NCBI RefSeq assembly: GCF_024158915.1
Contig: NZ_JAMZGF010000006.1
Coordinates: forward strand, 88,787-152,786
Direction: 5' to 3'
Source of the DNA: Chryseobacterium sp. S0630
GTDB taxonomy: Bacteria; Bacteroidota; Bacteroidia; Flavobacteriales; Weeksellaceae
Length of the DNA: 64,000 nt
The notes below the pieces were generated by a model. It had not been told where the DNA came from and ran no database searches. It saw only the letters and a program-made list of their open reading frames with translations. Numbering within the stretch: the first letter of the stretch is position 1; each line of letters starts with the position of its first letter. Positions 45,338 through 53,883 of the stretch are shown piece by piece. The translations under genes and the position numbers were made by a program.

Positions 45338-46624
45338 ATGCACAAACAAAATTTTAAAATAATTTTATCATTTCTCCTTATCCTAACCAGTAACTTTATT
45401 TTCTCTCAAAAGAAGTTTACTATCGTTCTGGATGCGGGACACGGAGGAAGTGATCATGGAGCCAACAGGACATATTCCGACATTGGAAGAGTCGCAGAAA
45501 AAGACATTACACTTGCCATTACGTTAAAAGTAGGTGCCATGTTAGAGAAAAACAGAGATTTCAAAGTAATATATACCCGTAAAATTGACGAATACCCTTC
45601 TCTATCTGATAGAACCAATCTGGCCAACAGAAGCAAGGCTGACCTTTTTGTATCCATTCACTGTAATTCTTCCCAAAGACCTACAGCCTATGGAACTGAA
45701 ACTTATGTACAGGGCCCCAACCAGAATAACGAAAATCTTGAAGTAGCCAAAAGGGAAAATGATGTAATCTTCCTGGATGAAAAAGATAAGCAAACCTTTG
45801 GTTCTTATAATCCTGATTCTCCGGAGTCATTAATTGCCCTGAAGCTTCAGCAAAGTAAGTATCTGGAATCAAGTCTTCTTTTGGGAGGATTGGTTGAAGA
45901 TAACTTTGTTAATAAAGATAAAAGATCTTCAAGAGGTGTTTTTCAGAAAAACCTTCACGTTCTCCGTATGAATGCCATGCCATCTGTACTGATAGAAACA
46001 GGTTTCATCAACCATCCTGAAGAAAGCCACTATATTGCTTCAGACAAAGGACAGAGTGAAATTGCAGAAAGTATCTATAATGCTATCATTGATTATAAAA
46101 AAGCAGTTGACAGAAAATCCGGAGGTTCTATTGCAGTCAGAAAGCCTGAACCTGAAAAGCCTGCAGAAGTTCCTTTGAAAAATGATTTCAGAATTCTATT
46201 GATGAGTTCTCCTACGAAATACAATGAAAATGATCCTGCCCTGAAAGGTCTGAACTATATTCTTACGCTTAAAGAAAACGGACAATACAAGTATTATTAT
46301 GCTGTAACCAATATGGCTTCGGTAAAAGATATTAATCTTAAAACAGCGAAAGATGCAGGTTTCAGAAATGCATTTGCTGTAGGATTTATGCCGAATCAGA
46401 GAATCAGTATGGGATATTATACGATCGAAGTGTATGCTGGCGATAAGCTGAATGGCAATTCTTATATCCTCCAGAATTTAAAAGATGTGGAACGAAATAA
46501 GGACAATGGTGTATTTTACTACACCTATGGAAAAGTATATACATTGGAAGATGCTGTAAAACTTCAAAAGGAACTTGAAGCTAAAGGTGTCAAAAATACT
46601 GTGATACAAAAGGTCTACAAATAA
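45338..46624 (+). CDS. N-acetylmuramoyl-L-alanine amidase (AmiA/B/C type)
   Basis: Zinc amidase that cuts the stem peptide from muramic acid in peptidoglycan, acting in cell separation. The 428-residue protein has a signal peptide (LLILTSNFIFSQ), an Amidase_3 domain (about residues 28-265) with VLDAGHGGSDHGA (first Zn His), EKDITL (Zn Glu), VSIHCNSS (second Zn His) and VLIETGFINHPEE (catalytic Glu). A C-terminal SPOR-like domain (about 285-428) probably binds denuded septal glycan. It is divergent from lptD. Confidence 0.93.
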   Translation: MHKQNFKIILSFLLILTSNFIFSQKKFTIVLDAGHGGSDHGANRTYSDIGRVAEKDITLAITLKVGAMLEKNRDFKVIYTRKIDEYPSLSDRTNLANRSKADLFVSIHCNSSQRPTAYGTETYVQGPNQNNENLEVAKRENDVIFLDEKDKQTFGSYNPDSPESLIALKLQQSKYLESSLLLGGLVEDNFVNKDKRSSRGVFQKNLHVLRMNAMPSVLIETGFINHPEESHYIASDKGQSEIAESIYNAIIDYKKAVDRKSGGSIAVRKPEPEKPAEVPLKNDFRILLMSSPTKYNENDPALKGLNYILTLKENGQYKYYYAVTNMASVKDINLKTAKDAGFRNAFAVGFMPNQRISMGYYTIEVYAGDKLNGNSYILQNLKDVERNKDNGVFYYTYGKVYTLEDAVKLQKELEAKGVKNTVIQKVYK

Positions 46625-46684
46625 ATCAAAAAAAATAATTTTGAAGTTTAAAAGTTAATTCCTACTTTTGCAACCTCAAAATTT

Positions 46685-46756
46685 GGCCTATTCGTCTAGT
46701 GGTCAGGACTCAAGATTTTCATTCTTGCAACAGGGGTTCGATTCCCCTATAGGCTA
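46685..46756 (+). tRNA. tRNA-Glu (anticodon UUC), isodecoder 1
   Basis: 72-nt cloverleaf: acceptor GGCCTAT/ATAGGCT, anticodon stem CAAGA/TCTTG with loop TTTTCAT (anticodon TTC), T arm GGGGTTCGATTCCCC. CCA is not encoded. It differs from the three downstream tRNA-Glu genes in the acceptor, D and anticodon stems. Confidence 0.95.
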
Positions 46757-46764
46757 CAATTAAT

Positions 46765-46797
46765 AAACCTTTAGCTGATGAGTTAAAGGTTTTTTTA
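46765..46797 (+). terminator. Terminator after the first tRNA-Glu
   Basis: The stem aaaccttta/taaaggttt is followed by a T run directly downstream of the tRNA. Confidence 0.75.
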
Positions 46798-47123
46798 TAA
46801 GCTACTTCATTTTGTCTTTTGCTTTAAAAAAATATTTTTAAGCATTAACAACTTCGAAGAACTTTTCAAATTTTGAGACATATATTATAAATGCAAGAGT
46901 ACCAAAATTTTAGGACACTGACAGTCTGATAATTACTGTCATTATACTGAAAAGACAGATACTTTTATTTGAAAAAAGCATTCCATTTATGTTATATGTC
47001 ACAAAAGCATTATATTTGCAAAAATTTTACCATACTTGGTCACACAAATATGGAAACACCGATGAAAAATATTATTGATAAATCATTGTTTGTAGTTTTC
47101 TACAGACTATCAAATTTTATATC

Positions 47124-47444
47124 ATGCCGGATTTAAAAATACAAGAAGCGAAATTGCTTTTTAAGAAAATCCACTCTAACCCAAAAAGTTATGATTTACA
47201 AATCAATGAAGGCGGGATTACAGGCAGAGATGATAAAATCAGTTTCAGACTTTACAGGACTGGAGAAAGGGTTGCTTTTGAAGTAACAATTGACGAACTT
47301 ACTTTCACCAATACCACTGGAGAATGGAATAATGCACTGATCATGCTGGGAAATACGATCAAAAAAATAGAGAAAGAACAAGAAAATTTAAAAATAGAAC
47401 AAGCAATAAATAAACTGAGAAAGTACCTATCAGAAGAAAATTAA
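47124..47444 (+). CDS. Small conserved hypothetical protein
   Basis: The 106-residue protein has no signal or membrane segment. It starts MPDLKIQEAKLLFKKIHSNP, has a beta-rich middle (GRDDKISFRLYRTGERVAFEVTI) and a charged C-terminal helix (IKKIEKEQENLKIEQAINKLRKYL) able to form a coiled coil. No family is recognised. A 28-codon ORF starting at 47050 overlaps its start by 13 bp and may couple translation. A TATATTTG -7-like element is at 47011-47018. Confidence 0.65.
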   Translation: MPDLKIQEAKLLFKKIHSNPKSYDLQINEGGITGRDDKISFRLYRTGERVAFEVTIDELTFTNTTGEWNNALIMLGNTIKKIEKEQENLKIEQAINKLRKYLSEEN

Positions 47445-47460
47445 AATTTTTAAAAATAAA

Positions 47461-47492
47461 TTTGGTAGTTTAAAAAAAAGTTTATAGTTTTG
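47461..47492 (+). promoter_or_regulatory. Promoter of rpsT and possibly the tRNA-Glu genes
   Basis: TTTG (47461-47464) is followed after 20 bases by TAGTTTTG (47485-47492), close to the Bacteroidota -33/-7 consensus. The predicted start is about 12 bp before the rpsT ATG. Confidence 0.7.
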
Positions 47493-47510
47493 CACTCACA
47501 TTTAAACGAT

Positions 47511-47765
47511 ATGGCAAATCATAAATCAGCACTAAAGAGAATCAGACAAAACGAAACTAGAAGACTTCGTAACAGATATTACCACAAGACTGCTAGAACA
47601 GCTTTAAAAGCTTTAAGAAATGAAGAGAACAAAGCTGCTGCTACAGAACAATTGCCAAAAGTTATCGCTTTATTGGATAAATTAGCTAAGAAAAATATTA
47701 TCCACAAGAACAAAGCAGCTAACTTGAAAAGCAAATTAACAAAGCACGTTAACAAATTAGCGTAA
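47511..47765 (+). CDS. rpsT: 30S ribosomal protein S20
   Basis: The start at 47511 gives the usual [19 protein letters not shown]-terminus and 84 residues; a longer frame from 47490 would overlap the promoter. The protein is Lys/Arg-rich and helical, with [17 protein letters not shown] near the C-terminus as in S20. It binds 16S rRNA early in assembly. No terminator separates it from the tRNA-Glu gene 11 bp downstream, so it may be co-transcribed with the three tRNAs. Confidence 0.96.
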   Translation: MANHKSALKRIRQNETRRLRNRYYHKTARTALKALRNEENKAAATEQLPKVIALLDKLAKKNIIHKNKAANLKSKLTKHVNKLA

Positions 47766-47775
47766 CAATATAGCT

Positions 47776-47847
47776 GGCCCGTTCGTCTATCGGTTAGGAC
47801 CTCAGATTTTCATTCTGGTAAGAGGGGTTCGATTCCCCTACGGGCTA
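47776..47847 (+). tRNA. tRNA-Glu (anticodon UUC), isodecoder 2, copy A
   Basis: 72-nt cloverleaf with acceptor GGCCCGT/ACGGGCT, anticodon loop TTTTCAT (anticodon TTC), T arm GGGGTTCGATTCCCC. It lies 10 bp after the rpsT stop. Confidence 0.95.
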
Positions 47848-47929
47848 CTTACATCTTATAAGACCACTGTAACAACGGTGGTTTTATAAAGATCGCCGTA
47901 GAAAAAGCTATATTTAAATAAATCTAACC

Positions 47930-48001
47930 GGCCCGTTCGTCTATCGGTTAGGACCTCAGATTTTCATTCTGGTAAGAGGGGTTCGATTCCCCTACGGGCT
48001 A
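47930..48001 (+). tRNA. tRNA-Glu (anticodon UUC), isodecoder 2, copy B
   Basis: Identical in sequence to the copy at 47776-47847. The 82-bp spacer contains a small hairpin (gaccactg-taacaac-ggtggttt type) that could help processing. Confidence 0.95.
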
Positions 48002-48064
48002 CAATAAGAGTTGACACTTATAAAAACAAAAGCTAACACATTACTTCGGTAATGGAAGATAGAG

Positions 48065-48136
48065 GGCCCGTTCGTCTATCGGTTAGGACCTCAGATTTTC
48101 ATTCTGGTAAGAGGGGTTCGATTCCCCTACGGGCTA
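48065..48136 (+). tRNA. tRNA-Glu (anticodon UUC), isodecoder 2, copy C
   Basis: Third identical copy, last of the array, followed at once by a strong terminator. Confidence 0.95.
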
Positions 48137-48137
48137 C

Positions 48138-48165
48138 AAAAGGACTTTTTCGAAAGTCCTTTTTT
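48138..48165 (+). terminator. Terminator of the rpsT/tRNA-Glu unit
   Basis: aaaaggacttt and aaagtcctttt pair around a TTCG tetraloop and are followed by T residues. Confidence 0.85.
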
Positions 48166-48437
48166 CGTTTCTACATATACTATTTCAGTAACTTTTCCCC
48201 AAAAGCATCAACAGGTTTAAGCTTTCTATAGTTATTACACCTACTCTTTCGAGCGAAAACGGGATTTTTTCTCAGTCAACATATCTCACCAACAAAACTT
48301 CTTATGCTATTTTCATCACAGCCTGTGAAGTCATATTAAATTTCATTAAAAATATCACCAATAATGGAAATATTATTTCATACTTCTTCCATTAATCCTT
48401 AAATTTGAATAAAACTATTCATTCTAAAATATATAAC
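48166..48437. other. Intergenic region before the T9SS paralogues
   Basis: I see no ORF, RNA gene or repeat that I can support. The last 40 bp are AT-rich leader of the next gene. Confidence 0.5.
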
Positions 48438-49211
48438 ATGAAATTCAATTTATTTTCGGGAAGCCCATCTTCTTTAAAAGCCGGATTGATGGCTTTATTT
48501 TTATTTTCTGCCAGCACCATGTCAATGGCACAAAACAGAATTTATGCCCACGCACAAAGCTCAGGAGTATTCGGAGTAGCCTGCCTTGGATGCCGTATAG
48601 ATAATCCGCTCAATGCTGTAGGAGACAATGAAGACGACTATTCAACAATGATATTGGGCACAGTGCTATTGGGAGGAATCCAGCAAACGCTGATTTTTCC
48701 AGACCTGAGAGCAGACACCAGGCTGGTAGTAGGAATCGGGACAGACAATATCCCTTTATCTGTACAGTTATTAAGCGGAGTAACGCTTGAAACCATGAAT
48801 GGTGGCACTTCGAACGAAGACCGCAGAACCATTGACGTTAGCCTTCTTAAACTGGGTGCAACTCCTAACAGAGGTACGGTAGAATTCAAACCTACAAAAC
48901 CTTATGATGGGATAAGAATCGGATTAACAGGTGGCGTTCTCAGCCTTGGTGGTGGTTTCAGAATTTATTATGCTTACCAGGATCCCTTGATGAATATTAT
49001 GGCTCACAGTCAAAACGGACAAATTACTCTTGGCGGAAATGTTCCTGTAGAAGGTTCAGAAATTACCTTGTTCAATACTTCAGGAAAAGAAGTATTCCGT
49101 TCTACATTGAGATCAAACACATTTGAGTCAAAACAACAGGAAGGTGTTTATATCATGAATATACAAACCAAAGAAGGAAAAACGTATTCCAGAAAAATTT
49201 TAATCAAATAA
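48438..49211 (+). CDS. T9SS-exported surface protein, paralogue 1
   Basis: The start at 48438 gives 257 residues with a signal peptide (LMALFLFSASTMSMAQ, cleavage about residue 31). The central region (about 45-175) carries CLGCRIDNPLNAVGDNEDDYST, a calcium-style Asn/Asp-rich CxxC motif seen in flavobacterial surface proteins with Ig- or lectin-like folds. The last 70 residues are a type A T9SS sorting domain (VEGSEITLFNTSGKEVFRS... to SRKILIK). It is likely attached to the cell surface or released. The next gene is a tandem paralogue. Confidence 0.85.
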   Translation: MKFNLFSGSPSSLKAGLMALFLFSASTMSMAQNRIYAHAQSSGVFGVACLGCRIDNPLNAVGDNEDDYSTMILGTVLLGGIQQTLIFPDLRADTRLVVGIGTDNIPLSVQLLSGVTLETMNGGTSNEDRRTIDVSLLKLGATPNRGTVEFKPTKPYDGIRIGLTGGVLSLGGGFRIYYAYQDPLMNIMAHSQNGQITLGGNVPVEGSEITLFNTSGKEVFRSTLRSNTFESKQQEGVYIMNIQTKEGKTYSRKILIK

Positions 49212-49230
49212 TTCAATAAGCGATACAATA

Positions 49231-49265
49231 AATGCGGCAGACTTTTAAAGCTGCCGCATTTTTTT
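49231..49265 (+). terminator. Terminator of T9SS paralogue 1
   Basis: aatgcggcag/ctgccgcatt stem followed by TTTTTTT. Confidence 0.85.
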
Positions 49266-49434
49266 CACTCATTTTCAGACAAATACAACCATATAATTAT
49301 TAAATAAAAATAAATTCATAATTACAAATATCAATAAATTATTAACAAATCACATAATTATGAAATAAAATAAGCAACATAATCATTTTATTTATAAATT
49401 TACAAAAAAGCTAAAACCCAAAATTTTTCTACAT

Positions 49435-50223
49435 ATGAAAACTTATTTATTATTTGGCCAACGCACGATGAAAGCTGCAGTTCTGGCATCATTCCTATTT
49501 TTAACGAGCGCAATGTCTACTGCACAAATTGTAAAAACTTATGCAAGCAGCCAAACCAATCAGGTTCTTGGAGTATGCCTGGGTTGTGGTGTATTGAATC
49601 CTCAAAATGCTGTAGGAAGTAACGAGAATGACTACTCTACTTTACAGGTTTCAGTGGGCCTTCTTGCAAGAACGGAACAGACATTGATCTTCCCTACTAC
49701 CAATATCGCGAACAATACCAACAAACTTGTTATTGCTATTGGTTCTAACGGAACTCCTCTATCTGCTCAGGTATTGGGTGGCGCATCTATTGAAACATTT
49801 AATGGAGATGTTTCCAATAACGATTACACAAGTCTTGCTACAAAACTGATCAACCTTGGAGCAGGCGATCCAAGCAAAGGTGAAATTGAGATGACTATGA
49901 ACATTCCTTTTGACCGTATTAAAATCAATGTAAATTCAGGATTATTGAATATTGGCGGAGAGCTTAGAGTATATTATGCTTACCAATATAAAGATCCTTT
50001 CATCAATTTCATGGCTCACAGCAAGGATGGACAGTTTACTCTAGATAAAAATGTTTCTGCTGAAGGTTCAGAGGTTACTCTTACCAATACTTCAGGAAAA
50101 GAAGTATTCCGTTCTAAACTGACATCAAATTCTTTTGAAACCAAACAACCACAAGGAGTATATATTATGAAACTTCAGACAAAAGAAGGAAAAACATACT
50201 CTAAAAAAGTGATTATCAAATAA
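49435..50223 (+). CDS. T9SS-exported surface protein, paralogue 2
   Basis: The 262-residue protein has a signal peptide (VLASFLFLTSAMSTAQ) and the same plan as the gene before it: CLGCGVLNPQNAVGSNENDYST, a strand-rich middle with PLSAQVLGGASIETFNGDVSNNDY, and a type A T9SS sorting domain in which NTSGKEVFRSKL and KTYSKKVIIK match the first paralogue almost exactly. Each copy has its own terminator, so they are separate units. The sorting domains are more alike than the central domains, suggesting divergence of the displayed part. Confidence 0.85.
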   Translation: MKTYLLFGQRTMKAAVLASFLFLTSAMSTAQIVKTYASSQTNQVLGVCLGCGVLNPQNAVGSNENDYSTLQVSVGLLARTEQTLIFPTTNIANNTNKLVIAIGSNGTPLSAQVLGGASIETFNGDVSNNDYTSLATKLINLGAGDPSKGEIEMTMNIPFDRIKINVNSGLLNIGGELRVYYAYQYKDPFINFMAHSKDGQFTLDKNVSAEGSEVTLTNTSGKEVFRSKLTSNSFETKQPQGVYIMKLQTKEGKTYSKKVIIK

Positions 50224-50245
50224 AAAAGATACATAACAGATCGAA

Positions 50246-50278
50246 CCCGGCAAGCTTTCCAAGCTTGCCGGGCTTTTA
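50246..50278 (+). terminator. Terminator of T9SS paralogue 2
   Basis: 12-bp stem cccggcaagctt/aagcttgccggg with a 3-base loop, then cTTTT. Confidence 0.85.
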
Positions 50279-50327
50279 TATCCCATTGATGAGCATATCC
50301 CATATAAAATCATACTGAAGGACAAAT

Positions 50328-50360
50328 AAAAACCTCTGATCAAAATTGACCAGAGGTTTT
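50328..50360 (-). terminator. Terminator of the cobalamin-uptake operon
   Basis: The aaacctctg/cagaggttt stem has a T run on the minus strand, 30 bp after the last gene of the operon stops. Confidence 0.75.
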
Positions 50361-50389
50361 ATTTAACAAGATTACGATCTAAACTCTTA

Positions 50390-52648
50390 TTAGTTTTTGA
50401 TTAATTTTTGCTGATATACCGCTTTATCTGTTACAGCTTTTAAAATATAAATACCTTTTGGAAGTGCACTTACATTGATCTGTCCATTGTTCAGCTGAGC
50501 ATTAACAATTCTTCCTGATGCATCATAAATAGAAACATTCTGGATTTTCTCCTGAGTTTTAATGGTAAGAATATCAGTAACCGGATTTGGATAAATACCA
50601 AATTCTAGTTTCTTCACCTCAGCAGTTGCCAAAGTGGAAGCTGTACTGTTTACTGTAAGTGTTTTTTCCACAAGCTTACCGTTTGAGTTAAAACTGATGA
50701 CAACATCAGACGTCCCTGAAACAAGTGGCGTTAAAATCAGTTCATCATTCTCATTAATCACAGCAGAAACAGTTGTAGGATTGCTGTTTGATTTGATTGA
50801 CTTTACTACTGACACAGCCAAATTATCAGCATCAGAAACGATTGATTTCAGATCAATTGCAGTCGTATTTCCCGCTGTAACCTGTGAAGGTAAAACGTTA
50901 CTTACAACAGGAGCTGAATTATTGGTAAATACCGTCAATGAAGGGAACCAATAATAGTCATTCAATGTTTTTGTATTGATAAGAGCACCCGTCATATCAT
51001 ACGTATGAATCCAGTTTTTCTGGTAGTGTGCACCGTATCCGCTTTCTGTGGTATTCAGAACTAATTCTCCGGTAATAGGGTTTACACGAAGTGCTGCTCC
51101 GTAAGGAATTTGTTTAAACTGACCTGTTTGTCCAGGAATTGCAGCAAAGTTTTCGTTAAATGTTTTTGTTGTTACATCGAATCTTACAATCTGTGTTCCT
51201 GAGCTCCAGCTGCTGATTGAATTGATCCAATATAAGGCATTCTCTTTATTACTTGCTGAAAATTTACCGGCATTCCATGCGCCCCAATCTCCGATATATT
51301 TCGTTGTAGGAATATTATAAACCTGAGTAGCAAAAGTAGTAGGATTAATGTTGATCAGTTTTTGATCCTGAATTCCCCAAACACTTCCGTCTTTAGCCTG
51401 AGCAACTGAGTAGAAACCTCCGGCAATTGTACTCACTATCGTATCGGTATTAGGATTAATCACTAAAATTCCTACCCCTTGCTTCACCGCAAAAACATAT
51501 TGTGACGTACGGATCATATTTCCGATCTGTCCGTTTCCACCTGTTCCGGTAATTAAAGAACCTACCTGTAAATTATCAATATTGAAAGTAACAATTCCAG
51601 TAGAAGTACCAATGTATCCTTTATGTTCGTTTACTCCCACAAATGATCTACCATCACCACCTCCGATATTATTAAATCCTGCAAGTTTCTGCATGGTCTG
51701 CGCATTGGCTACAACCAATCTTCCTCCAGGAGTATATTGAGTATCTCCTCCATCAGCAGCTTGTTTTGAAACGAAATAGAATTTATCACCATAGATTGTT
51801 CCGTATTGTGTAGTTGCGCCAAAAGCCTGATTATTGTTTGCGTTACTGTACACACGATAGTTAATCTGTCCGTTGTTATCAATGAAGTTAACAGAACCGT
51901 TAGTATGACCGAACCATTCTTCATTCACCATGAAATATCCATTGGTAAAGTTATTGGAAGCAACATACGGAGAAACCGGAGTGATGGTAGAAGAAATAGG
52001 AGTTTGATTAAATCCTACGTTAAAATTCCAGACATCCCAAGAACCGTTTTCCAATACACGTGAAGAAGCTCCAACGCTAGAATATCCGAAATCAGCATCT
52101 GCAGGGTTCTTTACCCAATATGACCAGTACCCGTTAACCGTCCATCCGGACTGCCAGTGATCGTTAGCCGCATCTACAATCGTGTAGCTGTCAAAATCAT
52201 AGGCTGTCGTATTCACGAAACCATTTACCGGGTATAAAGGATAAGTGGTATTTCCGCTTTTGATCAGTGCATTAGTTCCCTGACCGTTCAGATCAAAACC
52301 AATTCCACCAACAGCTGATCCAAACTGTGTTCCCTGATATAGCAATGTATATAATCTGTGATCTGCCTTAGCAATAGCTTTCAGCATATCTTCACCGGTA
52401 GCATTTCCGTTCCATTTGAATCCCCAAACCATGGCATCAGGATTCTTACTGTCATTCCACTGTACTACAAAAGCAGCCTGGTTGGTTCCTGATCCTACCC
52501 AATACTGAATATCAGAAAAACTGATGGTAGTGGTATTAAGCTTGCTGATCCCTGAAATATCATTTCTGGGTACACCTTGAACTTTTATCTGTGCAGTTGA
52601 TAAACCTGCAAACAGAAAAAGCATCATAAAAAGATAAAACTTTTTCAT
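50390..52648 (-). CDS. DUF5074-containing T9SS-exported protein of the B12 operon
   Basis: The 752-residue protein has a signal peptide (FYLFMMLFLFAGLSTAQ). An N-terminal domain (about 30-200) with WVGSGTNQAAFVVQWND and FKWNGNATGEDMLKAI is followed by a beta-propeller-like DUF5074 region (about 235-560), a bacterial Ig-like segment (about 575-660) and a type A T9SS sorting domain (LEFGIYPNPVTDILTI...YQQKLIKN). It is last gene of the riboswitch-led operon, so a surface role in corrinoid capture is likely but unproven. DUF5074 propellers are found in other Bacteroidota B12 loci. Confidence 0.83.
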   Translation of the reverse strand: MKKFYLFMMLFLFAGLSTAQIKVQGVPRNDISGISKLNTTTISFSDIQYWVGSGTNQAAFVVQWNDSKNPDAMVWGFKWNGNATGEDMLKAIAKADHRLYTLLYQGTQFGSAVGGIGFDLNGQGTNALIKSGNTTYPLYPVNGFVNTTAYDFDSYTIVDAANDHWQSGWTVNGYWSYWVKNPADADFGYSSVGASSRVLENGSWDVWNFNVGFNQTPISSTITPVSPYVASNNFTNGYFMVNEEWFGHTNGSVNFIDNNGQINYRVYSNANNNQAFGATTQYGTIYGDKFYFVSKQAADGGDTQYTPGGRLVVANAQTMQKLAGFNNIGGGDGRSFVGVNEHKGYIGTSTGIVTFNIDNLQVGSLITGTGGNGQIGNMIRTSQYVFAVKQGVGILVINPNTDTIVSTIAGGFYSVAQAKDGSVWGIQDQKLININPTTFATQVYNIPTTKYIGDWGAWNAGKFSASNKENALYWINSISSWSSGTQIVRFDVTTKTFNENFAAIPGQTGQFKQIPYGAALRVNPITGELVLNTTESGYGAHYQKNWIHTYDMTGALINTKTLNDYYWFPSLTVFTNNSAPVVSNVLPSQVTAGNTTAIDLKSIVSDADNLAVSVVKSIKSNSNPTTVSAVINENDELILTPLVSGTSDVVISFNSNGKLVEKTLTVNSTASTLATAEVKKLEFGIYPNPVTDILTIKTQEKIQNVSIYDASGRIVNAQLNNGQINVSALPKGIYILKAVTDKAVYQQKLIKN

Positions 52649-52675
52649 TTTTTATTAATTTAAATAGATTGTATA

Positions 52676-53869
52676 TTATTTGAAATGTAAATCATAAGCT
52701 CCCGCCACTTCTGTAGAAACTTCACCAAGCCATCCTGCTTCCTGATTCACTCCTGTATATATTTTCATAAAATCGACTCCCGGAAGTTTCACATATTTTC
52801 CACTTCTGTCTACCGCCCAGGAAATATCGATATTGGAGGCATCATCATTATTCGGAGCATTGTCTGCATATCCGAACTCGTATGATTTTCCTACCCAATA
52901 AGATCCGTCACCACTCTGATCGAAGAAGTTATTTGCAAGTCTGGTTCCTGAAAAACTGTAAGAAGGATCTGTAAACCATAAAGGATAATAGCTCTGGGCA
53001 TGAAAGGTATTCTTTGTTTTGAATCCCTGATTTCCCAGATTGTCATTCCACTTGATATATTCTACATCAGTCTGCCAGAATTCAGTTCCGGGTACAGGTA
53101 CTTTATTTTCGTTAGGTTTATGATAGGTTATGCTGTAGTCTTTAACCGTAGCATTTTTGAAATATTCGCTGCCTGCAATTTCATACCATTCATCATTATC
53201 CGGCTTTCCATTTTTATTCCTGTCGTAGGCTACCATAATAATTCCCGGTTCACAAGATCCTGAACGTTGATCTGCGGCATCGTTTCCAAAGAATGCATTT
53301 CCCAGCACTTTAAAATCACGCCCATTCAGGTTGGGAATCGTGTGATCAAAACCGAAAACCACATATCCTCCATATCCTCCGAGGCTGATCATGGTAGAAT
53401 TACCTCCTACCAACGATTCGTTGGCTTTCTGAAGCATATTTGCCGCGGTATTTCCTGGTAAGTATTCCGGAATTTCGTTCATGAACTGTCCTACAGCAGG
53501 GCGAAACTCGAATACTTTGGAAATATATTTACTATAAGGTGTTTTTTCTTTGGTGACGATAATTTTAGAATGAAAAACCTGCTCGTTTCCTTTATTGCTA
53601 ATCTTTAAAGTCAAAGGATACGCATCTGCTTTCGGACTGATAAATTCAAGTTCTGAATTTTGAGAAATAATAGAATCATTAATACTCCATGTAACCGATC
53701 CCGAAGCATTGGTAGGAATACTCAAAACCTTTAAACGTTCAATGGTATAGGAGTCATCAAGGCCATTAAATGTAAATTCATTTTCATCATCATGTTTACA
53801 GGCTATCACTCCTACAAGGAAGCAGGATAGAAATCCGATTTTCAAATAAGTAAAGCTATTTCTGTTCAT
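52676..53869 (-). CDS. Surface lipoprotein of the B12 operon
   Basis: The 397-residue protein has a lipoprotein signal (LVGVIAC, Cys about residue 24), an Ig/PKD-like N-terminal domain (about 30-105) and a larger domain with SLGGYGGYVVFGFDHTIPNL, GNAFFGNDAADQRSGSCEPGIIMVAYD, and PDNDEWYEIAGSEY. This matches cell-surface proteins often annotated next to BtuB/BtuG homologues. Its function is not known; binding or presenting corrinoids together with the propeller lipoprotein is inference. It lies 14 bp after the BtuG-like gene. Confidence 0.78.
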   Translation of the reverse strand: MNRNSFTYLKIGFLSCFLVGVIACKHDDENEFTFNGLDDSYTIERLKVLSIPTNASGSVTWSINDSIISQNSELEFISPKADAYPLTLKISNKGNEQVFHSKIIVTKEKTPYSKYISKVFEFRPAVGQFMNEIPEYLPGNTAANMLQKANESLVGGNSTMISLGGYGGYVVFGFDHTIPNLNGRDFKVLGNAFFGNDAADQRSGSCEPGIIMVAYDRNKNGKPDNDEWYEIAGSEYFKNATVKDYSITYHKPNENKVPVPGTEFWQTDVEYIKWNDNLGNQGFKTKNTFHAQSYYPLWFTDPSYSFSGTRLANNFFDQSGDGSYWVGKSYEFGYADNAPNNDDASNIDISWAVDRSGKYVKLPGVDFMKIYTGVNQEAGWLGEVSTEVAGAYDLHFK

Positions 53870-53883
53870 TTCTTAAAGTTTGG

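Noticed and set aside
47011..47018. Complete promoter for the 106-residue hypothetical gene
   Set aside because: Only the -7 element is convincing; the -33 position does not match, so it is mentioned in the gene entry only.
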